From the NCBI RefSeq assembly GCF_024170165.1, contig NZ_JALJXP010000014.1, positions 62,001-126,000 of the forward strand: a DNA stretch of 64,000 nt, written 5' to 3'. The notes under the pieces were generated by a model. It was not told the DNA's origin and did no database searches. It saw only the letters and a list, made by a program, of their open reading frames with translations. Positions 56,386 through 64,000 of the stretch are shown piece after piece. Every line of letters starts with the position of its first letter. The first letter of the stretch is position 1. The stretch comes from Pseudomonas nitroreducens (GTDB taxonomy: Bacteria; Pseudomonadota; Gammaproteobacteria; Pseudomonadales; Pseudomonadaceae). A program made the translations under genes and the position numbers.

Positions 56386-56595
56386 CTAGTTAACGGCTTT
56401 TGCAACTTCGGTCTGAATGCTGGTCATGATGGTTTCCAAATCACCACCGATGATAGCCGCTCCGGTGATGACCACCACCGAAATCAGCCCCGCAATTACC
56501 GCGTATTCGATTGCTGTTGCCCCTTCCTTGTCGGCCGCGAACGCCTCGGCCATGCAATACAGTTTCAGGGACAGGTTTTTTATTTTCAGGTCCAT
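56386..56595 (-). CDS. flp: Flp type IVb pilin
   Basis: Major pilin of the Tad/Flp pilus, with 69 residues from the ATG at 56595 (GGGAGC upstream). A long leader ends at Gly25. The conserved Flp motif follows the cleavage point: ATAIEYAVIAGLISVV, with Glu5 and Tyr6 of the mature form. The mature pilin would be 44 residues, almost all one hydrophobic helix plus a short tail TSIQTEVAKAVN. Divergent from rcpC and the tad genes, the P. aeruginosa arrangement. Processing needs a prepilin peptidase (FppA), not in the window. Confidence 0.94.
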   Translation of the reverse strand: MDLKIKNLSLKLYCMAEAFAADKEGATAIEYAVIAGLISVVVITGAAIIGGDLETIMTSIQTEVAKAVN

Positions 56596-56960
56596 CGCGG
56601 GTGCTCCCTTGGATACCACCGGGGCGGCGCCCCGACTTCATCGTCAGGCTAGGCGTCGTATGGCTGAATGCAATTGTTCAAATAGCGCTAATACCAAAGT
56701 TATAACCCTCTCGGCATATAAGTAATTGCATGTCGTAAATTTAACCGGCGTGGTTGACGCTCTAAACACAGCTACTAGATTCAGCCATGGCACAACTGAA
56801 AACTGATTATGAGGAATGGTTCTTATCGAACTTCCTCGCCTGGCCGAAACAACAATAAAGGTCTGAAGGACAAGCACTGGCGATGCCAGTGACTGGACTT
56901 CTCACAACAAGGCCGTGGACCTCGAGGTCCGCATGTCCGACATCGCCCAAGGAAGTGGTC
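56596..56960. other. flp-rcpC divergent intergenic region
   Basis: 365 bases, AT-richer than the surroundings. It contains one good sigma-70-like promoter facing rcpC (56754-56781). In P. aeruginosa the regulator PprB acts between these genes; I cannot identify a site for it here. Confidence 0.6.
56754..56781 (+). promoter_or_regulatory. candidate promoter of the rcpC-tad operon
   Basis: TTGACG at 56754-56759 and TAGATT at 56776-56781 with a 16-base spacer, about 180 bases before rcpC. The best hexamer pair in the divergent region. Confidence 0.5.
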
Positions 56961-57881
56961 ATGAATAGCAAGGTGCTGATGGTATTCGCCGGGCTGTTGC
57001 TGGTGTGCGCCGGTGTGGTGGGTTACCTCGGGCTCAAGGTTGGCAAGCCGGCCGCGCCGGTTGCCGGCGTGGTGCAGGAAGTGGCTCCGGCCGCCATGGC
57101 CGAGGCTGACAAGCTGCAACGTACCGCCGTGGTAGTGGCGGCCCGTGACCTGCCGCCCCTGGCGGTGATCGGCAAGGACGATGTCAGCGTCGAGATGTTG
57201 CACACCGCTCCCGCCGGGAGCTTTCCCAAGCCCGAAGCCGTGATCGGCCAGCGCGTCTGGGTCGCCGTTCCGGCGGGCAATATCCTCACCTCAGCCGTGA
57301 CCGAACCGGGCGGCCCATTGGCCCGCACCATCCGGCCGGACGAGCGCGCCATGGCGATTGCCGTGGACGAGGTCATCGGTGGTGGCGGCTTCGTGCTCCC
57401 CGGCGATTACGTCGATGTCATGCTCTTCGTCCAGGACCAGCAGAGCACCGAGCGCAGCCTCAGCGCCCAGGTCGTGCTTCCCGGTGTACGGGTGCTGACC
57501 TACGGCGAGCAGATCGCCGTTTCCACCGACGGCCAGGCACGCAACGCCGGTGACCCCAAGGACAAGACACCCAAACCGCCACGCACTGCCGTGCTGGCGG
57601 TACCGGCCGAAGCCGCTTCGCGCCTGATGCTTGCCAGCCAGGCCGGCTCCCTGCGCCTGGCTGTACGCAGCAAGGACGAGAATCTCTACGAGAAGGAGCA
57701 GCAGGGCCGCTATATCCAGGCCTCCCTCGGCTCCGCCGGGAGCCAGCCGATCACGCTCGAACAGCTGATCGGCAAGCCACGTCCGGCGAAGGCCCCCGCC
57801 GTACGCCAGGTTTCCGCGCCGCAGGTTGACGCCGGCGTGGTGGTCTACCGAGGCACTGCTGTTACCCGTGAAGCACATTGA
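56961..57881 (+). CDS. rcpC: Flp pilus assembly protein RcpC (CpaB family)
   Basis: 306 residues. An N-terminal membrane anchor (about 5-23, VLMVFAGLLLVCAGVVGYLG) is followed by a SAF/beta-clip domain (VVVAARDLPPLAVIGKDDV) and the CpaB core (RAMAIAVDEVIGGGGFVLPGDYVDVML quoted in part). It is thought to help secretin assembly or stability in the periplasm. The ATG at 56961 with AAGGAAG upstream is preferred over ATG 56883. First gene of the rcpC-rcpA-tadZABCD operon. Confidence 0.9.
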   Translation: MNSKVLMVFAGLLLVCAGVVGYLGLKVGKPAAPVAGVVQEVAPAAMAEADKLQRTAVVVAARDLPPLAVIGKDDVSVEMLHTAPAGSFPKPEAVIGQRVWVAVPAGNILTSAVTEPGGPLARTIRPDERAMAIAVDEVIGGGGFVLPGDYVDVMLFVQDQQSTERSLSAQVVLPGVRVLTYGEQIAVSTDGQARNAGDPKDKTPKPPRTAVLAVPAEAASRLMLASQAGSLRLAVRSKDENLYEKEQQGRYIQASLGSAGSQPITLEQLIGKPRPAKAPAVRQVSAPQVDAGVVVYRGTAVTREAH

Positions 57882-57896
57882 GCAAGGAGTGCATCG

Positions 57897-59132
57897 ATGT
57901 CCCAGCGCTTCATCCTTCCCCTGGTTGCCCTGCTGGCCTGCGCCGTTCACTCCGTGGCGCAAGCCGTGCCGAGCGCATGTGCCGGCTTCGCTGACCAGCA
58001 ACTGAATCTCGACGTCGAGCAGGGCGCCCAGCGCGACCAGCAATTGCCGGTGCCGATCAAGCGCCTGGCCATCGGCGATCCGAACATCGCCGACGTGCAG
58101 GTGCTCGACAAGCGTGACTTCCTCATCACCGGCAAGGCCGAGGGTCTGACCAGCCTGCTGATCTGGACCGCCTGCAGCGACCAGCCGATGCGTACCGTGG
58201 TAAGGGTTGGTGCGCGCGCGGTGGGTGATGTGGCCGGGGCCACCGGCGTTGGCGCCGGCAGCCTGGCCAACCAGGTGCAGACCGATATCCGCTTCGTCGA
58301 GGTCAGCCGCAGCAAGCTCAAGCAGGCCAGTACCTCGCTGATTCGCCAGGGGTCCAACACCTTTGTCCTGGGCTCACCCGGAAGCCTGAGTGGCGTAACG
58401 GTCGATCCCCGAGGGATTCTGGACGGCGGCACCTTCGGCAGTGCCAATGGCGGCTTCAACATCATCTGGGGGGGCGGCAGCAGCAAGTGGCTGGGCTTCA
58501 TCAACGCCCTGGAGGGCAGCGGCTTTGCCTACACCCTGGCGCGGCCCAGCCTGGTGGCGACCAGCGGGCAGACGGCGTCGTTCCTGGCCGGCGGCGAATT
58601 CCCGATTCCGGTGCCCAATGGCGATAACAACAACATCACCATCGAGTACAAGGAGTTCGGCGTGCGCCTGACCCTGACCCCGACGGTGATGAACGACAAG
58701 CGCATCGCCCTGAAGGTCGCCCCGGAAGTCAGTGAGCTGGACTTCTCCAGCGGCATCCGCACCAACGACATCGCCGTGCCCGCGCTGACCGTGCGGCGCA
58801 CCGACACCAGCGTGATGCTCTCCGACGGTGAGAGCTTCGTGATCAGCGGGCTGATCAGCAGCAGCACCATCAGCAACATCGACAAATTCCCCTTCCTCGG
58901 CAGTATCCCGGTGATTGGCGCGCTGTTCCGCTCCTCCAGCCTGGACAAGGACGACCGCGAACTGCTGATGATCGTCACCCCGCACCTGGTCCAGCCGCTG
59001 GCCGTCAATGCCGCGCTGCCCAAGCTGCCCGGCGAAGGGCTGCGCGACTACGACCCGGGCTTTGGCGAGTTCTACTTCCTCGAGGACGGCCGCTTCGACA
59101 AGCGCAAGGCCAGCAGCGGGATGTCGCACTGA
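57897..59132 (+). CDS. rcpA: Flp pilus outer-membrane secretin RcpA (CpaC family)
   Basis: Secretin of 411 residues. The signal peptide is about 22 residues long, ending before AVPSACAGF. The N-terminal secretin/TonB short domain is IKRLAIGDPNIADVQVLDKR. The secretin core includes VQTDIRFVEVSRSKLKQ, GFAYTLARPSLVATSGQTAS, FLAGGEFPIPVPN and the C-terminal secretin signature DDRELLMIVTPHLVQPL. It forms the outer-membrane channel for the Flp pilus. The gap from rcpC is 15 bases. Confidence 0.94.
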   Translation: MSQRFILPLVALLACAVHSVAQAVPSACAGFADQQLNLDVEQGAQRDQQLPVPIKRLAIGDPNIADVQVLDKRDFLITGKAEGLTSLLIWTACSDQPMRTVVRVGARAVGDVAGATGVGAGSLANQVQTDIRFVEVSRSKLKQASTSLIRQGSNTFVLGSPGSLSGVTVDPRGILDGGTFGSANGGFNIIWGGGSSKWLGFINALEGSGFAYTLARPSLVATSGQTASFLAGGEFPIPVPNGDNNNITIEYKEFGVRLTLTPTVMNDKRIALKVAPEVSELDFSSGIRTNDIAVPALTVRRTDTSVMLSDGESFVISGLISSSTISNIDKFPFLGSIPVIGALFRSSSLDKDDRELLMIVTPHLVQPLAVNAALPKLPGEGLRDYDPGFGEFYFLEDGRFDKRKASSGMSH

Positions 59133-59197
59133 TGGATACCTACGAAGCGCTGACCCGCCAGAGAGCGGGAGGCAAGGCGAAGCAAGGGAGCACGGGC

Positions 59198-60382
59198 ATG
59201 AGTCAGACTTTCGTGGCGCTGGTCCAGCATCCCGGCGAGCAGGAGTGGTTGCAGAGCAGCCTGGCCGGCTGCGGGCAGGTGGTTCTGGCCAATAGCGGAA
59301 CCCTGGAAGAACTGCTGTCGCTGCTCGATGTCACTGGCGCGACAGTCCTGTTCACCAGTCTGAACAAGGCCAACCTGGTCTCCCAGGGCTCGCTGATCGA
59401 GGGGCTGGTCTCGGCCCGTCCGCTGCTCTCGGTCGTCGCCGTTGGCGATGGCCTGGACAACCAGCTGGTGCTGGCCGCCATGCGCGCCGGAGCGCGGGAC
59501 TTCGTCACTTACGGCGCCCGTGCCAGCGAACTGAGCGGGCTGGTCCGCCGTCTCGGCGGGCGCTTGCCCACGGTGCCCGTGAGCGCCACCCAGCAGGGCG
59601 AACTGATCAGCCTGATCAGCGCCCGGCCCGACGCCGACGGTGCCTTCGTCGCACTGCATCTGGCCCTGGCACTGCAACGCCAGGCGGACCATCGCGTGCT
59701 GCTGGTGGACATCGGTCAACCCACCGGCGAGGCCCTGGCGATCCTCGGCATGGAGCCGTCATTCACCTTCGCCGATGCGCTGCGCAACCTGCGCCGCCTG
59801 GATCAGACCCTGATCGACAGCGCCTTTGCCCGTCACGAATCCGGTCTGCGCGTGCTCAGCCTGTCGGACGAACCCGGCGTGCTGGAGCGCATCACCACTG
59901 CCGAGCTGTACCTGCTGCTGGGCAACCTGCGCAGCGCCTTCAGCCATATCCTGATCAACCTCACCGGCGTTGCCGAAGGCGAGCTCAGCGGCCAGCTGCT
60001 GATGCAGGCCAACCGCGTGCTGTGGCTGGTGGACCAGAGCGTGCCGTCGTGCAAGAAGGGCCTGGAGCGCCTGCGCCGCCTGCGTGAACGCACGCCCGCG
60101 CTGCCGCGCATCGAGTTGCTGATCGAGCGCTACTGGCCGTCGGTGCCGCCGGATGCTCCCGCCCTGGGCAAGATGTTCGGCCTGGAACTCTTCGGTATCC
60201 TGCCTGCCTCGCCGGAGGCCCGCCTGCGCGCCAAGAACGTCGGCCAGAGCCTGTTCGACCTGGCCCCGCGTGACCCGCTGACGGTGAAGCTGCGCGACCT
60301 GGCCGAGGCGCTCGGCGCAGGCGTGGCCGAGAAGCGCGGGCTGCTGCGCTGGATCGGCCGGGCGAAGGCCGCGCGTTCATGA
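59198..60382 (+). CDS. tadZ: Flp pilus localisation ATPase-like protein TadZ (CpaE)
   Basis: 394 residues from the ATG at 59198, which has GGGAG upstream; an in-frame ATG at 59132 overlapping the rcpA stop would add 22 residues. The N-terminal receiver-like (atypical REC) domain is FVALVQHPGEQEWLQ. The C-terminal MinD/ParA-like domain lacks an evident deviant Walker A Lys-Gly-Gly pattern (SARPDADGAFVALHLALAL), so nucleotide binding may be weak. TadZ positions the Tad machine at the pole. Overlaps tadA by four bases. Confidence 0.88.
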   Translation: MSQTFVALVQHPGEQEWLQSSLAGCGQVVLANSGTLEELLSLLDVTGATVLFTSLNKANLVSQGSLIEGLVSARPLLSVVAVGDGLDNQLVLAAMRAGARDFVTYGARASELSGLVRRLGGRLPTVPVSATQQGELISLISARPDADGAFVALHLALALQRQADHRVLLVDIGQPTGEALAILGMEPSFTFADALRNLRRLDQTLIDSAFARHESGLRVLSLSDEPGVLERITTAELYLLLGNLRSAFSHILINLTGVAEGELSGQLLMQANRVLWLVDQSVPSCKKGLERLRRLRERTPALPRIELLIERYWPSVPPDAPALGKMFGLELFGILPASPEARLRAKNVGQSLFDLAPRDPLTVKLRDLAEALGAGVAEKRGLLRWIGRAKAARS

Positions 60383-61626
60383 GCCAGCACTACGGCGGCG
60401 GTCACGGCCGCCACGACCAGGACCTGCAGACGCTGAAAATGCGCCTGCACCGCTACATCATCGACGAGATCGACGAAGACGGCATGAACCTGCTGGAGGG
60501 CGCGCGGCCGGCGGTGGCGCAGTACGTCTCCGAGAAGGTCAGCGAGTACGCCTCGCGCCGCCAACTGGCGATCTCCCGCTATGAACTGGACCGCCTCGCC
60601 GAAGAGGTGGTGGACGAACTGACCGGCTTCGGTCCCCTGGAAATCCTCCTGCGCGATCCGGGCGTCTCGGAAATCCTGGTCAACGGCCCGGACCGGGTAT
60701 TCATCGAGCACGAAGGCCGGCTGTACCAGAGCGACCTGCGCTTCATCGACGACCATCATGTACAGCGGGTGATCCAGCGCATCCTTGCGCCCCTGGGCCG
60801 GCGCCTTGACGAGTCCAGCCCGATGGTGGACGCGCGCCTGCCCGACGGCAGCCGGGTCAACGCGATCATCCCGCCGGTGGCGCTGGACGGGCCCTGCCTG
60901 TCGATCCGCAAGTTCAGCAAGGAGCTGCTCAAGAGCGCCGACCTGCTGGCCTACCAGAGCGTCGACGAAGCCATGCTGGCGTTCCTCCGCCAGGCGGTGG
61001 CGAGCCGCTGCAACATCCTCATCAGCGGCGGCACCGGCACCGGCAAGACCACGCTGCTCAACGTCATGAGCAGCTTCATCGACGAACGCGAGCGTATCGT
61101 CACCATCGAGGACACCGCCGAACTGCAGCTGGGCCACGACCACGTGGTGCGACTGGAGACCCGCCCGCCGAACGCCGAGGGCTTCGGTGAGGTGACCGCC
61201 CGTGACCTGATCCGCAACGCCCTGCGGATGCGCCCGGACCGCATCATCCTCGGCGAAATCCGTGGCGTCGAAGTACTCGACGTACTGCAGGCGATGAACA
61301 CCGGCCACGACGGGTCGATGAGTACCGTGCACGCCAACTCGGCCATGGACTCGCTGCTGCGCCTGGAGATGCTGGTGGGCCTGACCGGCCAGCGCGTGCC
61401 GGAGCAGACCCTGCGGCAGATGCTCTGCTCGGCGCTGGACATCATCGTGCAGATCACCCGCCTGTCCAACGGCCGCCGTTGTGTCAGCGAGATCCTCGAG
61501 GTACTCGAGGTACGCGACGGCGTCTACGTCACCAATTCGCTGTTCAGCCTCGACCGGCGTGGCACCGGGCAGTTCGTCCGCACGGCCCAGCCGGGCGGCA
61601 TCAAGTTCCGCCAGGTGCTGCTGTGA
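60379..61626 (+). CDS. tadA: Flp pilus assembly ATPase TadA (CpaF)
   Basis: Type II/IV secretion ATPase that powers Flp assembly, with 415 residues. Walker A is ILISGGTGTGKTTLLNVMSS, Asp box TIEDTAELQLGHDHVVRLE (quoted in part), Walker B RPDRIILGEIRGVE and His box GHDGSMSTVHANS. The N-terminal domain from about residue 90 has VSEILVNGPDRVFIEHEG. Overlaps both neighbours by four bases (ATGA and GTGA types). Confidence 0.95.
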   Translation: MSQHYGGGHGRHDQDLQTLKMRLHRYIIDEIDEDGMNLLEGARPAVAQYVSEKVSEYASRRQLAISRYELDRLAEEVVDELTGFGPLEILLRDPGVSEILVNGPDRVFIEHEGRLYQSDLRFIDDHHVQRVIQRILAPLGRRLDESSPMVDARLPDGSRVNAIIPPVALDGPCLSIRKFSKELLKSADLLAYQSVDEAMLAFLRQAVASRCNILISGGTGTGKTTLLNVMSSFIDERERIVTIEDTAELQLGHDHVVRLETRPPNAEGFGEVTARDLIRNALRMRPDRIILGEIRGVEVLDVLQAMNTGHDGSMSTVHANSAMDSLLRLEMLVGLTGQRVPEQTLRQMLCSALDIIVQITRLSNGRRCVSEILEVLEVRDGVYVTNSLFSLDRRGTGQFVRTAQPGGIKFRQVLL

Positions 61627-62510
61627 GCGGCGCACTCTGGCTGGTCGTGGCCAGCCTGGCGCTGGCAGCGCTGGGCATGGGGCTGGCGGGCATGAGCTGG
61701 CGCGCCCGGCACCACGAACTGGTGATGCGCCGTCTGAGTGGAGAGAACGTGGTCGCCGGAGCAGGGCGCGTCCGCAGCAGCCACTGGCTGGCGCGGCGCA
61801 TGCGACGTGCCGGCATCTCCGACATGCGCGGCTGGGTGCTGGGAGCCGTGGTCGTCTGTCTTGTGCTGGGGCTGTTCGGACAGCGCCTGGGCGGGCCGAT
61901 AGCCGCGCTCTGTGGCGTCGGGGTGGGAGTGCTCGGCTTCCATGCACTGCTCAACCTGCTGTACCGGCGTCGCCTGCAGAAAATGATCCGGCAGATGCCC
62001 AACTTCCTCGACCAGGTGGTACGCAGCCTGCACTCGGGGCGAACCCTGGGGGATGCCATCACCCAGGCGGTGAACGCAGCCGACGACCCGCTGCGGGAAA
62101 TCTTCTCGCTGGTGAACAACCATGTGCTGCTGGGCATCAGCCTGCCCGAGGCGCTGCAGGAGGTGGCGGAGCTCTACGACGTGGAAGAACTGCATGTGCT
62201 CTCCCTCGGTGTGGCGGTGAACCACCGCTACGGCGGCAACACCACCGACCTGCTGGAGAACATCATCAAGGTCATCCACGAGCGGGAGAAACTCGGGCGC
62301 CAGCTGCGCGCGATGACCGGCGAAACCCGCATGAGCGCCCTGGTGCTGGCCCTGCTGCCGGTGAGCCTGGGTGGCTACATCCTGTTCAGCAACCCGGGCT
62401 ACCTGATGAACATGTGGCAGGACCACGGCGGCCGCCTGATGCTGCTGACTTCCCTGGGGTTGCAGGTGCTGGGGTGCTACACGCTCTGGCGCATGCTCAA
62501 GAGCATCTGA
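61623..62510 (+). CDS. tadB: Flp pilus inner-membrane platform protein TadB
   Basis: 295 residues. It contains a GspF/T2SSF domain in the second half (FLDQVVRSLHSGRTLGDAI, EVAELYDVEELHVLSL, GGNTTDLLENIIKVIHERE) and about four membrane segments at the ends and centre. It starts at the GTG at 61623 overlapping the tadA stop; no better start exists. TadB and TadC form the membrane platform on which TadA acts. The gap to tadC is ten bases. Confidence 0.9.
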   Translation: MSGALWLVVASLALAALGMGLAGMSWRARHHELVMRRLSGENVVAGAGRVRSSHWLARRMRRAGISDMRGWVLGAVVVCLVLGLFGQRLGGPIAALCGVGVGVLGFHALLNLLYRRRLQKMIRQMPNFLDQVVRSLHSGRTLGDAITQAVNAADDPLREIFSLVNNHVLLGISLPEALQEVAELYDVEELHVLSLGVAVNHRYGGNTTDLLENIIKVIHEREKLGRQLRAMTGETRMSALVLALLPVSLGGYILFSNPGYLMNMWQDHGGRLMLLTSLGLQVLGCYTLWRMLKSI

Positions 62511-62520
62511 GGAGGCCGGC

Positions 62521-63429
62521 ATGCCCCTGATGTACGGATTGATGGCGGTGATCCTGGCCCTGGCGGCGATCCTCCTGCTGCTCTCGCAGAGCCGCACGGC
62601 CGGTCGCGAACAGCGCCTGATCGAGCAGCGCCTGGGTGGCGATGCAGCGCCGCACGGTGCTGGCCAGCGCATGGCACGGGCATTCGACCGCATGAGCGAC
62701 AGTGGCCTGGGGCGGCGTCTGCAGCTGCGCGATGAGGAAGTCCGGCTGTTGCTCAACCAGGCTGGCTGGTCCGGCAGCACGCCGCGGCGCATCTACCTGA
62801 TGTCGATATTCCTGGTTCCCCTGCTGTTCGTGGCCATCGTACTGGTGGTCCTGGCCACGCCGGGACATGCCCATATCTCGCCGCTGCTGCCCTTGTCCTT
62901 CGCCGCCGGAATCGGCTTCCTGCTGCCCAAGCGGGTGCTGGCCTACTTCGCCGGCAAGCGCCGGCAGCGCCTGGCGGACGAGGTGATCCTGTTCATCCAG
63001 CTGATCCGCATCCTTTTCGACTCCGGCCTCACGGTGGAGCAGAGCCTGCGAGTGGTCAGCCGGGAAGGGCGGAGCATCGTGCCGGTGCTGGTGGAGGAAC
63101 TCGATGGCGTACTGGCGCATGCCGAAAGCGGCCTCGACCTGGCGGATGAGCTGGAGCTGCTGAGCAAGCGCCTGGCGGTGGGAGAACTGAGCGACTGCTG
63201 CAACGTACTGCGCCAGATGCTGCGCCAGGGCGGCAGCGCTCGCGGATCGCTGCTGACGCTCAAGCAATTGTTCGAGGACCGCCGCCTGACCGGCCTGCAG
63301 GAAAAGGTCAGCAAGATGTCGGCGAAGATGAGCCTGGTGATGATGACGCTGCTGTTCCCGGCGCTGCTGATCATCCTCGCCGGGCCCGGCTTCCTCGCGA
63401 TCACCAAGGCCCTGGGGAGAATGGGATGA
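62521..63429 (+). CDS. tadC: Flp pilus inner-membrane platform protein TadC
   Basis: 302 residues with the GspF/T2SSF domain near the C-terminus (LADEVILFIQLIRILFDSGL quoted in part, LLSKRLAVGELSDCCNVLRQ) and several membrane segments at about 1-20, 98-120, 122-142 and 270-295. It starts at an ATG with GGAGG upstream. The paralogue of TadB; the pair is standard in tad loci. Overlaps tadD by four bases. Confidence 0.92.
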   Translation: MPLMYGLMAVILALAAILLLLSQSRTAGREQRLIEQRLGGDAAPHGAGQRMARAFDRMSDSGLGRRLQLRDEEVRLLLNQAGWSGSTPRRIYLMSIFLVPLLFVAIVLVVLATPGHAHISPLLPLSFAAGIGFLLPKRVLAYFAGKRRQRLADEVILFIQLIRILFDSGLTVEQSLRVVSREGRSIVPVLVEELDGVLAHAESGLDLADELELLSKRLAVGELSDCCNVLRQMLRQGGSARGSLLTLKQLFEDRRLTGLQEKVSKMSAKMSLVMMTLLFPALLIILAGPGFLAITKALGRMG

Positions 63430-64000
63430 GAAACGCGTGCTTGATCGGCCTGCTGGGCCTGACCCTCGGCGGCTGCGCCAACTTCGACACCCTCGGCGGG
63501 CCGAGCGTCGGGCAGAACTGCGACGAGAAGCTCGGCCAGGCGGTGGAGCTGCAGCTCAACCTGGCCCGCGAGATGCTGGACAACGGCCGCGCCCACGCCG
63601 CCCTGGCCAACCTGGAAACCCTGCCGCCGAACTCGCTGGAAGTGCGCGAAAGCAAGGCGCTGGCCCTGCGCCGCATCGGTGATCCCAAGGCGCGCATCGT
63701 CTACGAAGGGCTGCTGGGCACCTGCAAGTCCGCCGAGGCCCACCATGGCCTGGGGCAGATCGCCATGCGCGGCGGCAATACAGTGGAAGCCGAGCGCGAG
63801 CTACGTGAAGCGGCGCGCCTGCAGCCCACCGACAGCGCGCTGCGCAACGACCTGGGTTACGTCCTGCTGCGGCGCGGCGAGCTGGAGAAGGCGCGCTTCG
63901 AGTTCATCACCGCCATGGAGCTGAACGAGCACGACAAGCTGCCGGCCACCAACCTGCTCAGCGTCATGTTCATCCAGGGCGAGAACAGCGAGGCCAGCCG
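63426..64000 (+). CDS. tadD: TadD lipoprotein with TPR repeats (3' end beyond window)
   Basis: The first 191 codons are visible. A lipoprotein signal peptide ends in LTLGGC, giving Cys17 as lipidation site. TPR-like helices follow from about residue 45: LNLAREMLDNGRAHAALANL, AHHGLGQIAMRGGNTVEAER, SALRNDLGYVLLRRGELEKA and LPATNLLSVMFIQGENSEAS. TadD is a pilotin-like assembly factor of the outer-membrane part. It is truncated by the end of the window, not broken. Confidence 0.92.
   Translation, partial: MRNACLIGLLGLTLGGCANFDTLGGPSVGQNCDEKLGQAVELQLNLAREMLDNGRAHAALANLETLPPNSLEVRESKALALRRIGDPKARIVYEGLLGTCKSAEAHHGLGQIAMRGGNTVEAERELREAARLQPTDSALRNDLGYVLLRRGELEKARFEFITAMELNEHDKLPATNLLSVMFIQGENSEAS

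Noticed and set aside
56787-56858. Mini-ORF of 23 codons before rcpC (MAQLKTDYEEWF...)
   Set aside because: No ribosome site, and it would start within a few bases of the predicted transcription start; chance frame in AT-rich DNA is more likely. A leaderless peptide is not excluded.

Overview
The window is a chromosomal segment of a gamma-proteobacterium of the genus Pseudomonas. The base composition is GC-rich. The order diaA-like SIS gene, yraN, lpoA, rsmI, rnpB, mraZ...ftsZ, lpxC, dciA, secA, argJ is the order I know from the P. aeruginosa lineage, and the protein sequences resemble that species closely without looking identical. A short palindromic repeat (REP) at three places and the gene content suggest a relative such as the P. 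nitroreducens / P. citronellolis / P. knackmussii cluster. The genus is inference from remembered synteny and sequence; the species is a guess.

Layout. 1-2.7 kb (minus strand): DiaA-type SIS protein, YraN and the lipoprotein LpoA. 2.8-4.1 kb: RsmI and RNase P RNA. 4.3-21.1 kb: the complete division and cell wall (dcw) cluster mraZ-rsmH-ftsL-ftsI-murE-murF-mraY-murD-ftsW-murG-murC-ddlB-ftsQ-ftsA-ftsZ, with very tight gene overlaps and a promoter carrying three MraZ half-sites. 21.2-29 kb: lpxC, dciA (minus), secA, argJ, a GST-like gene and a Nudix/ThiE-like fusion. 29-33.6 kb (minus): PduO-type adenosyltransferase, a sensor kinase, panE and a response regulator with a broken GGDEF domain. 33.7-41.6 kb: yajQ, a small MscS-type channel, ampG, an alkyltransferase-like repair protein, two tandem DUF481 genes, an SDR and a HugZ-like protein. 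41.7-45.3 kb: fxsA, groESL with a sigma-32-type promoter, and a fluoride riboswitch in front of fluC/crcB plus a DUF190 gene. 45.4-49.1 kb: the colRS two-component system with its probable targets warA-warB and a small downstream gene. 49.1-51.9 kb: pncB and a HerA/DUF853-type ATPase. 52-56.2 kb (minus): two tandem Pct-like amino-acid chemoreceptors. 56.4-64 kb: the Flp (type IVb) pilus locus, with flp divergent from rcpC-rcpA-tadZ-tadA-tadB-tadC-tadD (the last cut by the window end).

Functional themes. Much of the window concerns the envelope: peptidoglycan precursor synthesis (murC-G, mraY, ddlB), septal synthesis (ftsW, ftsI, lpoA), muropeptide recycling (ampG), lipid A commitment (lpxC), protein export (secA) and LPS/outer membrane stress (colRS-war). 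A second theme is surface behaviour: amino acid chemotaxis and Flp pili.

I did not find a clearly new multi-gene system. The items most worth a second look are: two matching candidate ColR sites plus a PmrA-box-like direct repeat at colR; the near-identity of the signalling halves of the two chemoreceptors, together with their duplicated REP-terminator 3' flanks; the fluoride riboswitch-fluC-DUF190 unit; the tandem DUF481 pair; and the apparent synteny break at about 52 kb relative to P. aeruginosa.
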